Positions 10,466-21,985 of a stretch of DNA of 64,000 nt are shown here, piece after piece. How positions within the stretch are numbered: the stretch's first letter is position 1; each line of letters begins with the position of its first letter. The translations under genes were made by a program, and so were the position numbers. Source of the stretch: Serripes groenlandicus (taxonomy: Eukaryota; Mollusca; Bivalvia; Cardiida; Cardiidae). Below the pieces are notes generated by a model that saw only the letters and a list, made by a program, of their open reading frames with translations, did no database searches and was not told the origin of the DNA. The DNA lies in NCBI GenBank assembly GCA_031761405.1, contig JASEVX010000010.1, positions 8,373,209 through 8,437,208 of the forward strand, given 5' to 3'.

Positions 10466-13134
10466 CACATTCATTTCAAGTTTTTCTGAGAAATAACTTA
10501 TCTTGGGATTTTTTTTATATATATATATGGGCAATGAATATAAAGGTGAAACAAACAGAGGGTATAACAAAAGACAAACATCAATTTTTATTTTCGCATA
10601 TTTTTTTAATGAGCAATTAACATGATGTATGATTAAAGCAGACTGTCCATTAAACATTTCTTTAATAATTTACCCCAGACTACACACTAAGAACTATGCC
10701 GCCAATCATCCACACAACACGCGGCACATAACGTAATTAAATGACGAATCTATTATCAATTTCAATATAATTATAAGTATTTATTATAAACATACATCTT
10801 ATTGTTAAATTAAAGTTTTTAACATATATTTAACTTCAAAGTTACTATAATCGATAATTATCCTTACTAAGTATATAGTATGTAGTTATAATCATTAGGT
10901 CGACGAGTTATCCTAATGGTTACTCTACATTACTAGTACGACGAGTTTGCAGTTCGACGAGTTCTCGTTATAAGTACTGAAAGAAATGAAAGCAATGTTT
11001 TCAAAGGTCGTCTGCTGCAGATGCGTCAAGATACGTCTATAGGTGGGAAAGGTATACAACTGGTCTTCATAACACTTTAATATTCGAACCTGATTATACT
11101 TGAGGTTACTTTCGGTGTTCCATTTTGCTGATCGGCGTGCGCTTTGTTTTATATTTTATATGAGCCAGTGCATCAATATCATCAATATCAACAATTTTCA
11201 CACATACACCTTACATTCAAGTACATGTACTGTATATACAAAATTCAAAGATATATATACAATGTACATGTATTGTAATTTATCAATATTTCTCTCTTAC
11301 TAAAAAATGTGAGATAATCATATGTACGATATGGCCCTTCTCAAAATTTAAAAATCTGCAGCAGACAAATTCGAAATAATTCTTGGCAATAAATTGTGCA
11401 AATATATATAATATTGTAATATTTAATTACTCCCCCCAGACCCCCCTCCCCACTTCCCTCTGAAAACTAATACAATTGTTTTACAAATGTATATTTAGAA
11501 ATCAAATTATATTTTCACTAAATTCGTATTGTGAGCAACTTTTGCACTTGATATAAAATGTCATAACGCTTTCCAACAATAATTGAACATACAATAATTA
11601 TTCAGTAAAAACCATTCATAACATATTCCAAAGACATATCAATATATATGTCTCTGCATATTCATAGTTGACACATTGTATAACAAATTGAAAATTGGGC
11701 TATTATAAACATAATCCAGTTATTATGGGGGAAATATAACTTTTTGAGTGTATCACAATATTTTAACAAACCGGGGCATACTCATAAAACCTCAAACACA
11801 GAAGAATAAATAATAATTAAATATTATCTACGATTGTTAAATATTGAAAAACTTTTCCTTACCACTTGTCGCTGTTTTTTCTTTATTAATTGAAATCTTC
11901 CGGGTTTGAACCCAAGATCGGCAGTTAGCCTGGGACTTATTACAAAACAATCTTCAGTAAAATGTTCCTGACATAATCATGAATACTTAGTAGATTTCCA
12001 CAACAAATGTCGCTGGCTCAAAACAAAATCCACGGTTCATGTTCACCCTCCATTTCAAGTTTAAATCGGTGTCTCCTGGGAATGTTAACAAGGAAAGGCC
12101 TGATACGAACGAGTAACTACAGCCTGGAGCAAAGCACCGAACCGGCATTGTGTCGTGTCAATTCAGCGTTCACGAGAAATAGATATAAATTACAACACAA
12201 CGAAAACAATCCTCTGAACTCTAATATTCCACCATTTCTGTAAGACTTCAACTGACGTCACTTCCGGTTTAATCACGATACACAAATTCTCTAGATTTTT
12301 TTAGTTACCGATACAGGTGCGCCAACACAAAATCCATGATAACAACATCATTTCAAATAATTGAGTGACAATTTTTACGCAGTTGTTATTATAAAAGTAA
12401 AGGTCACAATAAAATACAATTGAAAAAGTGCGTTTCAATTGACCTTTAAACGTATATCCGATGTCCACCATTTTCTATTACGAAACTTGACCTTATCGTA
12501 AACAAACACAATCTTCCACTGTTTTTCTAATAATTTGTTGAAATGGAATGAATTTTAGAAAATAATCGCAATTCGTCAATAAACGTGTGTGTTATTAGGT
12601 CTTTGATGTGCATTATCGAAAAAAAAAAACTTTTTAATAAAAGTAAAACATTTTTACAGGTAAATATCGCGGTGGAATCGCGGTGATTTCAAAATAGATA
12701 AGAAGCTCGAATCGACGAAATGTCAATCGCGGTGATCACATTAGCCCGTAGGCGGTATTGCGGTGATCATAGAGTTTGAATTGCGGTGATCATCCAAATG
12801 AAAAATATTTGTCCATCGTGGGATCGCGGAAAATGCGTTTTCCGCGTGAGCTGTACTGTATGTAACGTGTGAAAGATAACATTTTGATATTGTACACGTA
12901 CACACACGGTATTGTCTGTGTGTAGTGAAATATCTAGACGGTTCGTATTTAGGCTGTTTGTTTATATGATACTTTACGCCATTTTCAACAATTTTTCAAT
13001 TACATCCCGGCATTCCCTGGTAAGGTTACCAGTAGTTATGAACCGTGTGTCATATTATGACCCGGCCGGATATCCAACCCGAGAGCTCCCGCATCCGGAG
13101 CAAACGCTCTACCTCTACAATACCAGGGGCGTAG

Positions 13135-13560
13135 CTTGGCAAAAATCAACATTGTGGACTCTGCGTAAAGTATCGAACCGGGTCAGCCGAAGCATGCCAC
13201 ACAGGCGTACTCGGATATACACTTTTCGCCACCTGTGGATTTTCTGTTTCAGGAATCACTATTCTATCTAATATCCGGGTCAGCCGAAGCATGCCACACA
13301 GGCGTACTCGGATATGCACTTTTCGCCACCTGTGGATTTTCTGTTTCAGGAATCACTATTCTATCTAATATCCGGGTCAGCCGAAGCATGCCACACAGGC
13401 GTACTCGGATATGCACTTTTCGCCACCTGTGGATTTTCTGTTTCAGGAATCACTATTCTATCTAATATCCGGGTCAGCCGAAGCATGCCACACAGGCGTA
13501 CTCGGATATGCACTTTTCGCCACCTGTGGATTTTCTGTTTCAGGAATCACTATTCTATCA
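13135..13560. repeat. 97-bp tandem repeat derived from MITE P2
   Basis: Four near-identical 97-bp units (starts near 13178, 13275, 13372 and 13469), each containing GGGTCAGCCGAAGCATGCCA and TTTCTGTTTCAGGAATCA, which is the left half of the P2 foldback MITE. Not present at the mirrored site upstream of copy B. Confidence 0.85.
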
Positions 13561-14084
13561 ATCAATCAATTCCTGATACGTTACCAGTATCACTTTGTCC
13601 ATTTAGCATGATAACAGCGAGTCAGTCGTAACACTTAACACATTATTATAATCCTGAGGGCAATGGAGGGCAAACATTGACTACAATTGGTAAAGTATTT
13701 GGTTTGAAACCCGAATAAACATCTCGGTAAAACTACGAAAACACTGTAGAAAACAAAGAAATTACTTATTATGAGTAATATCTCCTTTCCCCCTCACATT
13801 TGTTTCAAATGCCATCACCACGCTGCAGATGAGTTGAAATGCGTAAAAACTGTGGGAAAGGCGGATGTCGTCCAAAGATAATGAGTAAAAAATTACGTAA
13901 AGACACAGTCAACCAAATATGATAACATCGTGTTACTACTCTTCTCGCAGGATAGATCAGTTTCTAACTTCAAGAATGGGTAGATTTATCTGAATATGTT
14001 TTACTACATGTAGAAAGACAAACGGTAGTAATGTCTCTCCCTCCTTGACATTCCGCGTTGTCAGGGGCGTAGCTTGGCAATAAT

Positions 14085-14400
14085 CAATGAATAGGCCGTC
14101 TCGTGAGAAAATCAACCTTGCGTTAAGTATCGACCCGGATCAGCCTAAGCATGCCACACATGCGTACCCGGATATACACTTTTCGCCTCCTGTGTATTTT
14201 CTGTTTCAGGAATCACTACTCTATTTATCCCCCCTTAGACGGAATGTGTCGGCCGGATCAGTCTGCGCGGACAGCGCAGGCTGATCTGGTCGATATATTA
14301 CGCAGATGTGTATCGCTGCGGCTACATTTTCGGGCATTTTTAGAAAAGATGTGTAGGCACGTGCATACAGTGCCTAAAGGGAGCTACGCCCCTGGTTGTG
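14085..14400. repeat. Degraded MITE P2 upstream of FMO A
   Basis: P2-family core (GGATCAGCCTAAGCATGCC ... GGATCAGTCTGCGCGGAC). Its reverse-complement counterpart is at 60735-61075 in arm B. 13561-14084 has no recognisable gene. Confidence 0.6.
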
Positions 14401-14567
14401 TGGTTATCATAACGACCGAATCGGTGGTGTCATAATAAACGAACCAGTAGTACTGGTAACTTACCTAGAAATAGCGTGAATATAACTGAAAAAAAATGTT
14501 GACAACAACACAATGTTAAACCGCAAACAATTACTAAATATAGGACTGGTGACAGATTACTGGTACA

Positions 14568-14897
14568 ATGACGGGGAAGAAGGTCGCAGTCATAGGGGCG
14601 GGAGCTAGTGGTCTAACAGCCATCAAATGCTGCCTGGACGAGGGTTTGAACCCGGACTGTTTCGAGAGGACGGATTACATTGGGGGACTCTGGCACTACA
14701 CACCAGACGTTGAAAATGGACAATCGTGTGTGATGAAATCCACTGTGATCAACACCTCCAAAGAAATGATGTGTTACAGCGACTTCCCGATACCCAAGGA
14801 ATATGCCGTCTATATGCATAACAAATATGTTGACAAGTATTTCAATCTCTACGCTGAGCAGTTCAATTTAAAACGACACATACGATTCAATACAGAG
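14568..14897 (+). CDS. FMO: FMO copy A, coding exon 1 (FAD-binding)
   Basis: 110 codons starting [16 protein letters not shown], with the GxGxxG FAD loop at residues 10-15. The exon ends RFNTE at a GTAAAT donor, phase 0, and continues logically into VLSVCQ of exon 2. Reading past the donor runs straight into a TTAA-flanked MITE, so the apparent extension to about 14945 is intronic. The ATG is supported by the equivalent start in copy B and the closeness of the Rossmann motif. Confidence 0.93.
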
Positions 14898-14917
14898 GTA
14901 AATACTGACTTTGTTAA

Positions 14918-15139
14918 CCCTTTTTCTCATAAAGACGCTTTCTGACGCCTCTGCAGCAGACAGCTCTTTGAAAAGATAGTAACAAAAGAAGAAATTTCTC
15001 AAAATGAGCAATTTCTCCTTTTGCCACAATGTTTTCCAATTTAATTCATAAGTTATCCATTCATTTATAAAGATTTTCTTTTTTTTGACAAAATATGTTC
15101 AAAGTCGTCTGCTGCAGAATTGTCGTATGAGGGAAAGGG
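14918..15139. mobile_element. piggyBac-like palindromic MITE (TTAA target), intron 1 of A
   Basis: 222 bp from CCCTTTTTCTCATA to TATGAGGGAAAGGG between TTAA at 14914-14917 and 15140-15143. The arms contain the family hallmark CTGCAGCAGACG and its complement, and the centre GAGAAATTGCTC/GAGCAATTTCTC. It begins 20 bp after the exon 1 donor. The mirrored copy is 61699-61920, so insertion preceded the duplication. Confidence 0.8.
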
Positions 15140-15594
15140 TTAAGGGTTTTTGCCGAAAATGCTTCTGACGTAGTTTCAAGAAGTACACTAAGGATCTTCC
15201 CCTGTCGGCCATTTTTGATATGCAAATGAGGTTAGTATAAATAGAGTATAATATAACCAAAAAAAACCAATGCATCTGACAAGTAAGAAGACACATATGA
15301 ATGTAAGTTTGACAACCATGTTCGTTGAAGCATTTTATATTATCTGATTAAATCAGCTTCGTGATTTAGATATATATCTCTAGTTGTTCAATGAAATTAT
15401 ATTTGATCTACCTGTATTCAACCAGACACATATATGTACATAGTATGTATATGTTTCTGATTCAACATATACGAATTTTGCCTATAAACATGGCCGCAGG
15501 GGAGGTAAATATTGTAGTTCTGTGAACTGTGTATAGTTTATATACAGGACGCTATTAGTACTTTTATAAACTTCCTAATGACTTTAAAATGGTA

Positions 15595-15745
15595 GTAATG
15601 GCTGCCTTCCTTGGCGCTCAGTGTTGCGGGGATAGCATTACGACTAATTGACTTGTGTCAGGATAAACGGATCAATAGTACTGGTAACTTAACCAGGAAT
15701 ATAATTGAAACATAATTGAAAGCGGCGTAAAATAAAAAACAATCG
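15595..15745 (+). repeat. SINE-type 3' module
   Basis: Contains GCGGGGATAGCATTACGACT, CCAGTACTGGTAACTT-like and TATAATTGAAA...GCGGCGTAAA blocks shared with 16860-17040, 41905-42060 (-) and 61105-61265 (-, mirrored copy). Confidence 0.55.
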
Positions 15746-15827
15746 AATCTAAAGAAAACACAGTAGCACGAATCGCGTTCAGCAAACTGGGGGGTATAAC
15801 GGAGTCTCCGATTCGATACCACATTAA

Positions 15828-16696
15828 CCCTTACCCTAATGCAACACACATTGAAGCTTTCAAAACATCTAGGCAAAAGAATGGTAAATCTCCACAAATG
15901 AAAGTTTAATCTGAAGCAGACGACTTTCAAAACTCCTAAGCAAATGTATTGAAAATCTCTTTAAATGAAAGTTTAATCTGAGGCAGACGACTTTGAAAAC
16001 ATCTAGGCAAAAGTATTTAAAATCTCCATAAATGAAAGTTTAATCTGAAGCAGACGTCTTTGAAAACATCTGGGCAAAAGTATTGAAAATCTCTTTAAAT
16101 GAAAGTTTAATCTGAGGCAGACGACTTTGAAAACATTTAGGCAAAAGTATTGAAAATCTCTTTAATGAAAGTTTAATCTGAAGCAGACGCAAAAGTATTG
16201 AAAATCTCTTTAAATGAAAGTTTAATGTGAGGCAGACGACTTTGAAAACATCTAGGCAAAAGTATTGAAAATCTCTTTAAATGAAAGTTTAATCTGAAGC
16301 AGACGACTTTGAAAACATCAGGGCAAAAGTATTGAAAATCTCTTTAAATGAAAGTTAAATCTGAAGCAGACGACTTTGAAAACATCTAGGCAAAAGTATT
16401 GAAAATCTCTTTAAATGAATGTTTAATCTGAAGCAGACGACTTTGAAAATATCTGGGCAAAAGTATTGAAAATCTCTTTAAATGAAAGTTTAATCTGAGG
16501 CAGACGACTATGAAAACATCTAGGAAAAAATATTGAAAATCTCTAAAAAGGAAATTTAATCTGAAGCAGACGACCTTGAAAACATCTAAGCAAAAGTATT
16601 GAAAATCTCTTTAAATAAAAGTTAAATTATTGTCACACAGTTTTCAAAAGTCGTCTGCTGCAGTAACGTCAAAATGCGTCTGCAAGTGGCACAGGG
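15828..16696. mobile_element. piggyBac-like MITE with internally amplified 67-bp unit (intron 1 of A)
   Basis: TTAA at 15824-15827 and 16697-16700 bound it. Between the ends, a 67-bp unit (CAAAAGTATTGAAAATCTC ... GCAGACGACTTTGAAAACAT) is repeated about eleven times, with one shortened unit near 16185. The mirrored MITE at 60497-60722 is only 226 bp and has no array. Confidence 0.85.
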
Positions 16697-16854
16697 TTAA
16701 CATGCATGTGCCTTATATTAAGGCTGAGACACTTCTAGCATATTACTTTTTCTAAATATGTATTTAGAGCTATATTATACACATGCGAAATTTAGTGAAG
16801 GCTCTGGTGAGACTTTGTGAGCAGTAGTCTTCACTAAACGCAGATAATACAAGT

Positions 16855-17045
16855 GCCAAAATCATATGAGTTTCTCTCTTTGGCACTCAAGGTTGTGGGA
16901 TTAGCATTACGGCTGATTGGTTTGTGTCAGGGTGAATGGACCAGTAGAACTGGTAACTTACCTAGAAGACGCCGTGATATAACTGAAAAATTGATGAAAA
17001 CGGCTTCAAACACCAAACAATCAATTAATCAATCTTTTTCGAGTT
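16855..17045 (+). repeat. SINE-type 3' module with ATCA tail
   Basis: Carries GGATTAGCATTACGGCTGAT, GGTAACTTACCTAGAAGACG, CCGTGATATAACTGAAAAAT and a terminal (AATCAATT)n tail. This is the widespread 3' end of tRNA-derived SINEs in this window. Mirrored at 60145-60335 (-). Confidence 0.6.
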
Positions 17046-17162
17046 AAACCATATATACATGCGAAATCTGGTGAAGACTCTGGTGAGATTGTGTGAGCAG
17101 TAGGCAAGCAGAAGTCTTCACTATAAACAGATGAAACAAATATGAGTTTCGGGAAAACAACC

Positions 17163-17700
17163 GAACTATAAGTATGTTTGTGATATTTGTAGAGAAACTT
17201 ATGCATGAACAGGCTTTTAATATGGTGGATTCCTAATACAGTATATATGGTCCTAAAATCACTTATTAACATATATTACGACCTTCGGGATTTGACCTTT
17301 CCGTACTTATCGGCGTTCACTCAAGAAATATAATAAGCTAACAGTTTAGTCACACCTGGATGCTTATTGTTTTATCTACACCTTGGTACTTGTTAGTCTA
17401 GTACCCGGCACACTGCAGTAAACTAGTATGTCTGGCATGAACCAACAATTGCGACTAGATTGGGCAGCTCTCTTGTACATCGCTATCGCATATATAGTAG
17501 AGCAGTAAATATACAATTGATTTACGTAAACCCCACAGCGGACCAATATCACTTGATGTTTCGAATCAATTCAGGAATTATGAAGCAAACTACGTTCGGA
17601 GTTAGAAATGTTGAACCGATTTGGTCGACAGTGGGTTGGATGTATTTTAAGCCTTGTGCTTGCCACATCATTTCCAAAGTGCGCCGTCATAAAGAATATA
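17163..17700. other. Segment present in intron 1 of A only
   Basis: The sequences on either side (AAACAACCG ... ATGCCTGACCC) are adjacent in arm B near 60020-60030. This 0.54 kb is therefore an insertion in A or a deletion in B. No terminal repeats or coding sequence were recognised; a small open frame at 17460-17738 has no known domain. Confidence 0.5.
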
Positions 17701-17778
17701 TATGCCTGACCCAATACTATACTGGTAGGGACAGGTAACTCCATATTAGATCACTGTAAGGTATCCTATTGTTTTCAG

Positions 17779-18079
17779 GTTTTATCTGTTTGCCAATCCG
17801 ACAACTTCGAGCACTCTGGCCAATGGGTTATCAAGATACGCAACATAAAAAACAAACGAGCAGGAAACACGTGTCTATGACGGAGTACTTGTTTGCACGG
17901 GACATCACGCTCAAATGAATATGGCTAAGTTTAAGCAAATGGACACGTTTAAAGGCAAGATAGTCCATGCTCACGATTACAAGGATTACCGTGGGTACGA
18001 AGACAAACGGGTTGTCGTGGTGGGGATTGGTAACTCGGGTGGAGATATTGCCGTTGAACTAAGTCGAATTTCTTCACAG
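17779..18079 (+). CDS. FMO: FMO copy A, coding exon 2 (with +1 homopolymer frameshift)
   Basis: The exon begins after TTTTCAG ([16 protein letters not shown]...) and ends ELSRISSQ at a GTAAAC donor. It carries the FMO signature [11 protein letters not shown] and the NADPH motif [10 protein letters not shown], but only in the frame reached after the A6 run at 17847-17852. Read from exon 1, the frame gives TGA at 17878-17880. The exon is 301 bp; the intact copy B exon is 300 bp. The part from 17915 is open in the correct downstream frame. Confidence 0.9.
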
Positions 18080-18238
18080 GTAAACCTAATTTTTATCTGA
18101 ACTGAGCTACAGGAAAACAAACAACATCACATTTGCAATCATTGTAAAACCAGATCAATCTGAACAGCGTGATCTGGACCTGAAATGTTTAGTAATAAGT
18201 AACAGACCTTTCAACTAATTTTACTAGAACAGTAAAGT

Positions 18239-19585
18239 CATTTATAGTGCAAGATGAAACTATATCAGGCGTTTCCGTGTTGACTTAATGTTATACATGT
18301 TACTTTACGCAGACAACCTGTTACTTTTTGCCGATACAAAATCCCAGCTTCAGCTCTTAATTAATAGGCCAAGTTTATATTGTAAGAAGTTTTGCCTTTC
18401 AATTAATAAATCGAAAACAAAATGTATTGTTCTCCGAAAGGGTGGACGTTTACGGAGCTACGAAAATTGGTTCTTTGACAAAAATCCTATTGCAGTAGAA
18501 CCTTTTTACAAGTTTTTAGGAAATATCTTTTCCACAAAGGCATCATGGCATATGACTTAAATGACACTATCGGCACAAGCAAATAAAGCACTTTTTCCTT
18601 TAAAAACTGGTTTGACAAAATATGGAAGAGTACCTGGCAAAGTCCTGTTGAACATATTTGATTCAAAATTAGCGCCTATAATTAATTATGTTTCAGACGT
18701 TTGGGGTTTTCATCCAGCACCGGCAATAGAGCGAGTGCATCTGTCATTTTGTAATATATGTTGGTAATGTCTAGGTATTGTTCAAATGCATTTGTATATA
18801 ACGAGTAAGGGCGTTATCCTATGTATATAATAAGACGTATATAATAAGACTATTTAAATACTGGTTTCGCCTGCTTAAAATGTATAATTATATAAACCCA
18901 AAGCAATGCTTTACGATGAAGTTACAGTGTAAAGCGTCTTGGGCTAAATCAGTTGAATATATTTTATATATTCATGGCTTTGGATATGTATGGTTAAACC
19001 AAGTTGCTACGAATGAAAACAGGTTTTTGCATGTATTCATATTACGAAGCTTTGACATTTACAAACAGAAACCACATGTTGATTTAAAAGGTTCCAATAA
19101 GCTCCGTTTTTATAACTCAATTTCTCTGAATTGTTCTTATAAATTATATATTGAATGTATGAGCAGAAACTATGTCAGACACATAAGCTTACTAAGAAGT
19201 CGACTTCTCCCCATTCAGTCTAACACTGGAAGGTATAATACTATACCGTATGCGGATTAGCGGTTTTATCAAAAAATGTCCGAATTATATTTGAGAATGA
19301 GGAACACTTCTTGTTTCATTTCATCATGTTAAACGATAAAAGAGGTGTTCACATCAAGCCGTTCTTTAAAGATGTGCAATCACGTACATGTAAATATGTT
19401 TATAATCAAATAGAAAGGCAAAATTTATCTCAACATGTTATCAAAGCTCTGAAACGGAGAGATCTTGAAATAGTTAAATAATTAATCTTCCACTAGATTC
19501 ATTATTGTAAACTATTTATGATTGTGTGTTGTAATTTGGGCCGGATGCCTATATCATTATAATAACTGAATAGACTGTAATAAAT
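18239..19585 (+). mobile_element. 5'-truncated non-LTR retrotransposon (LINE), intron 2 of A
   Basis: Encodes the C-terminal part of a reverse transcriptase: MLYADNLLLFADT (YADD box changed to YADN), INKSKTKCIVLRKGG, and FYKFLGNIFS. After an in-frame TAA (18558-18560) it continues with ANKALFPLKTGL...IINYVSDVWGF. A later frame (18880-19260) matches the region downstream of the RT. It has a stop and at least one frameshift, so it is dead. The 7-bp GTAAAGT flanks it at 18232-18238 and 19586-19592, and the 3' end has AATAAAT. Arm B has no insertion here (near 59485). Confidence 0.8.
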
Positions 19586-19592
19586 GTAAAGT

Positions 19593-21427
19593 ATTGGATT
19601 GGATAGTACGATTGTGAATGTATGTATATATATATATATATACTAGTTCTTGTATCTTAAGTTTGGACTTCCTTTATAGAGCACAGGTTATTTTCCATTT
19701 ACGTAACAAAACTAAACCCGAAATATCGTAACCAGGAAATGTTTTTACACGTCATTTAAGAAACAAATGCTGTATAACGTTGTGTATAGTGGGTAATGGT
19801 TAAACTGTGTACATTATATATGTAATGACGAAACTGGTAATACAAGAAAGCAGGACAAGATAAGGAGGAGTAAATTGGTCTTTCTTCCATGATATCTCTG
19901 TTAGCACTCATTAAAACCTATGAGACATTACAACTGAGACGATTCTTTTGAGTACCCACAACATAGGTTTTGGAGGTCAAATAAGGATTATAGGGCATGA
20001 AAAACGCTCCTTATCTAGAGCTCTGAAGAAAATATCAAATCATTATTGAAGCGCGGCGTCAATATAAAAGTGGTTTTATTTTGTACCATGGGGTATCGTA
20101 ATCGAAAAGGGAGCAACCTTATTATTGTAAAGAAAAACTCTGTAATATGATTGAAAAAAAAAACACTTTATGAATCAATAAATTGTATTAACTAATTTAA
20201 GAAACACTAGATGCAAAATACGTATGTCTTCTACCGTTATTACAAATCTTTAGACACATTTAATTTGTATTTAATAACTTTTACCCAAATTCCTAGGCTA
20301 CGCTCTTTTTAAGTTTGATTTACGGTTCATCAAAGCTCAGAAAAAAAGTTCACTTTTCCCCAACTTCCTAGGCTACGCTTTATTAATTGTTTGGTTTATA
20401 GCCCCAAAGTTCGGGGGATGTTTTTGCCTATTTATAAAAATCTGTTGTATTTCTGAACTTAAAACGTTCCTCCCCATACAGTTTGTCCATTCAGACCATT
20501 GTATTCTTGCTATATGTTGACTATACATGTGAACTTTTTCTTTTAATTTCATAAATGCTCAATTGTGATCATAAATCTCTTTAAACTTTTTAAAAATACT
20601 TCGTATGTTTTGTTTATATACTCCCATTGTTGTTATCATACTTACAATAAACTGAAAGGGGAATAGACTTCCCCCTCTTATTCTAAAGCTTATGTCACAC
20701 TTAACTTATAACTAGAGGCATTAAACCTTAATATATGTTAATATTTAAGCGCCTATGTTTTTGTTTTATCTAATTGATCTAGTTAGAGTGGATTTAAAAC
20801 CGTTTATTGGTAACAATTTGAGAAACTTCAGCTTGTATGACACATGATAGTTGCAGTCAATGTTAAGCAAACTGTAAACCAAACGGTTTCAGGACTTACT
20901 TGTCATTTCCCGACTAAACTTCACATGCTGAATATTACATAGATTGCAGCATATAAAACTTTTAATCCCTACATCAAAATTGACCCTTTCTGCACTTGGT
21001 AATATTTTATTATAGACTATGTAGCCAGGTAAGCAATATAGCCACATCTTGGCCGATGTGCCTTCTTGTTTAAAATAAAGGGACATTTGGCCTTCTTGAT
21101 CGAACTATTTACATTTTGTCTGTTTGCACACGTTATGTAAATGTACTGAACTGCATCTGCTTCCTTTAAAGCATGCTTCAAAATCATGCGCGGCGTCTTT
21201 TATGCTTTGCATCAAAATTGGTCTCGTTCTTGTTTTTGAGGAAGTGAGGAAATTAAGCTACATGTAGGTATGCTATTTTGGGAATAAATACTGTGGATTG
21301 AAAGCAATAACATGATCAACGTTCTGAACATCTTGTTTCCATGCAATGTTAAGGTTTTTTTTTATCATTATTACGTCAATCAGGTAATAGATAATATATT
21401 ACGATAAATACGTTTTACATATTTCAG
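19593..21427. other. Intron 2 of A, with an inverted intron repeat (D family)
   Basis: About 20260-21250 is a repeat whose reverse complement recurs at 26165-27560 in intron 4 of A. Its mirrored copy is at about 57430-58730 in intron 2 of B. It carries GATGCAAAGCATCAAAGACG-type sequence at one end and AAGCGTAGCCTAGGAAGTT at the other. No coding sequence. A short (AT)n run lies at 19627-19641. Confidence 0.55.
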
Positions 21428-21985
21428 GTATATTTAAGCACGCGACGTGGTGCTTGGATCGTGAATCGTGTCGGCGAACAAGGGACTCCGGGCGATTCAG
21501 TGTTGAGTCGATATTTCATGTTTATCCTTTCTTTGGCTGCCAGAGGCCTTTTACCCAATGTTGACAACGGCTTCAAAAAGCGTCTTAACGACAGATTCGA
21601 TCACAAGAAATATTCACTTCTTCCTAATCATTCACCGTTTGCCCAGCATCCAACTATCAACGACGATCTTCCGAATCGCATCATTTCCGGTAACGTCATA
21701 GTCAAACCCAACATCCGGGAATTCACTGAAACTGGAGTCATATTTGATGATGATACTCTAGAGCATGTTGACGCTGTGGTCATGGCAACTGGATATATTT
21801 TCGGGTTCCCGTTTTTGGACAAATCCATAACAGAGGTCAAGGACAACAATGTGAATCTGTACCAATACATGTTTCCACCGGACCTGGGTAAGAATACTCT
21901 GGCTATCATAGGATGTATACAACCTATCGGATCAGTCATGCCCATAAGTGAAATGCAGTGTCGCCTAGCAACAAGAGTAATTAAG
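21428..21985 (+). CDS. FMO: FMO copy A, coding exon 3
   Basis: This 558-bp exon is phase 0 at both ends (TTTCAG acceptor, GTAAGA donor), open throughout, and has the same length as in copy B. It runs from [10 protein letters not shown] to ATRVIK and contains MATGY and the CIQPIGSVMPISE block of FMOs. Intron 3 follows. About 800 bp downstream it enters the 36-bp minisatellite. Confidence 0.93.

Larger units (their letters stand above)
8814..10966. mobile_element. Nested TIR element with 8-bp target duplication (hAT-like by TSD)
   Basis: Imperfect inverted ends of about 68 bp: GAGAACTCGTCGAACTGC (from 8822) and GCAGTTCGACGAGTTCTC (to 10966). They are flanked by GTTATAAG at 8806-8813 and 10967-10974, which fits the hAT pattern nTnnnnAn. 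The left end has eight extra bases before the inverted repeat. The interior contains a roughly 150-bp tandem repeat (9531-10100), a GA-rich run (10225-10345) and a zinc-finger-like exon on the minus strand. No transposase was seen. Confidence 0.7.
7846..12858. mobile_element. Tc1/mariner-like TIR element (5.0 kb, with nested insertion)
   Basis: The termini CAGTACAGCTCACGCGG and CCGCGTGAGCTGTACTG match the element at 474-1660. It is flanked by TA on both sides. The mirrored locus near 62860-62880 reads straight through with a single TA, so it is an empty site and confirms a TA duplication. No transposase was recognised. About 2.15 kb of its length is a second element (8814-10966). The remaining interior (10975-12600) is AT-rich with no identifiable gene. 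A small open frame at 12007-12243 has no recognisable domain. Confidence 0.8.

Noticed and set aside
12007..12243. A 78-codon open frame inside the TIR element
   Set aside because: No similarity to a transposase or any domain I recognise; length is compatible with chance.
14898..14945. Extension of FMO exon 1 to the stop at 14943-14945
   Set aside because: A good donor precedes it, both copies join in phase to exon 2 at that donor, and the extension reads into a MITE.
17460..17738. A 92-codon open frame in intron 1 of A
   Set aside because: No domain, no splice support, and the segment is absent from the mirrored arm.
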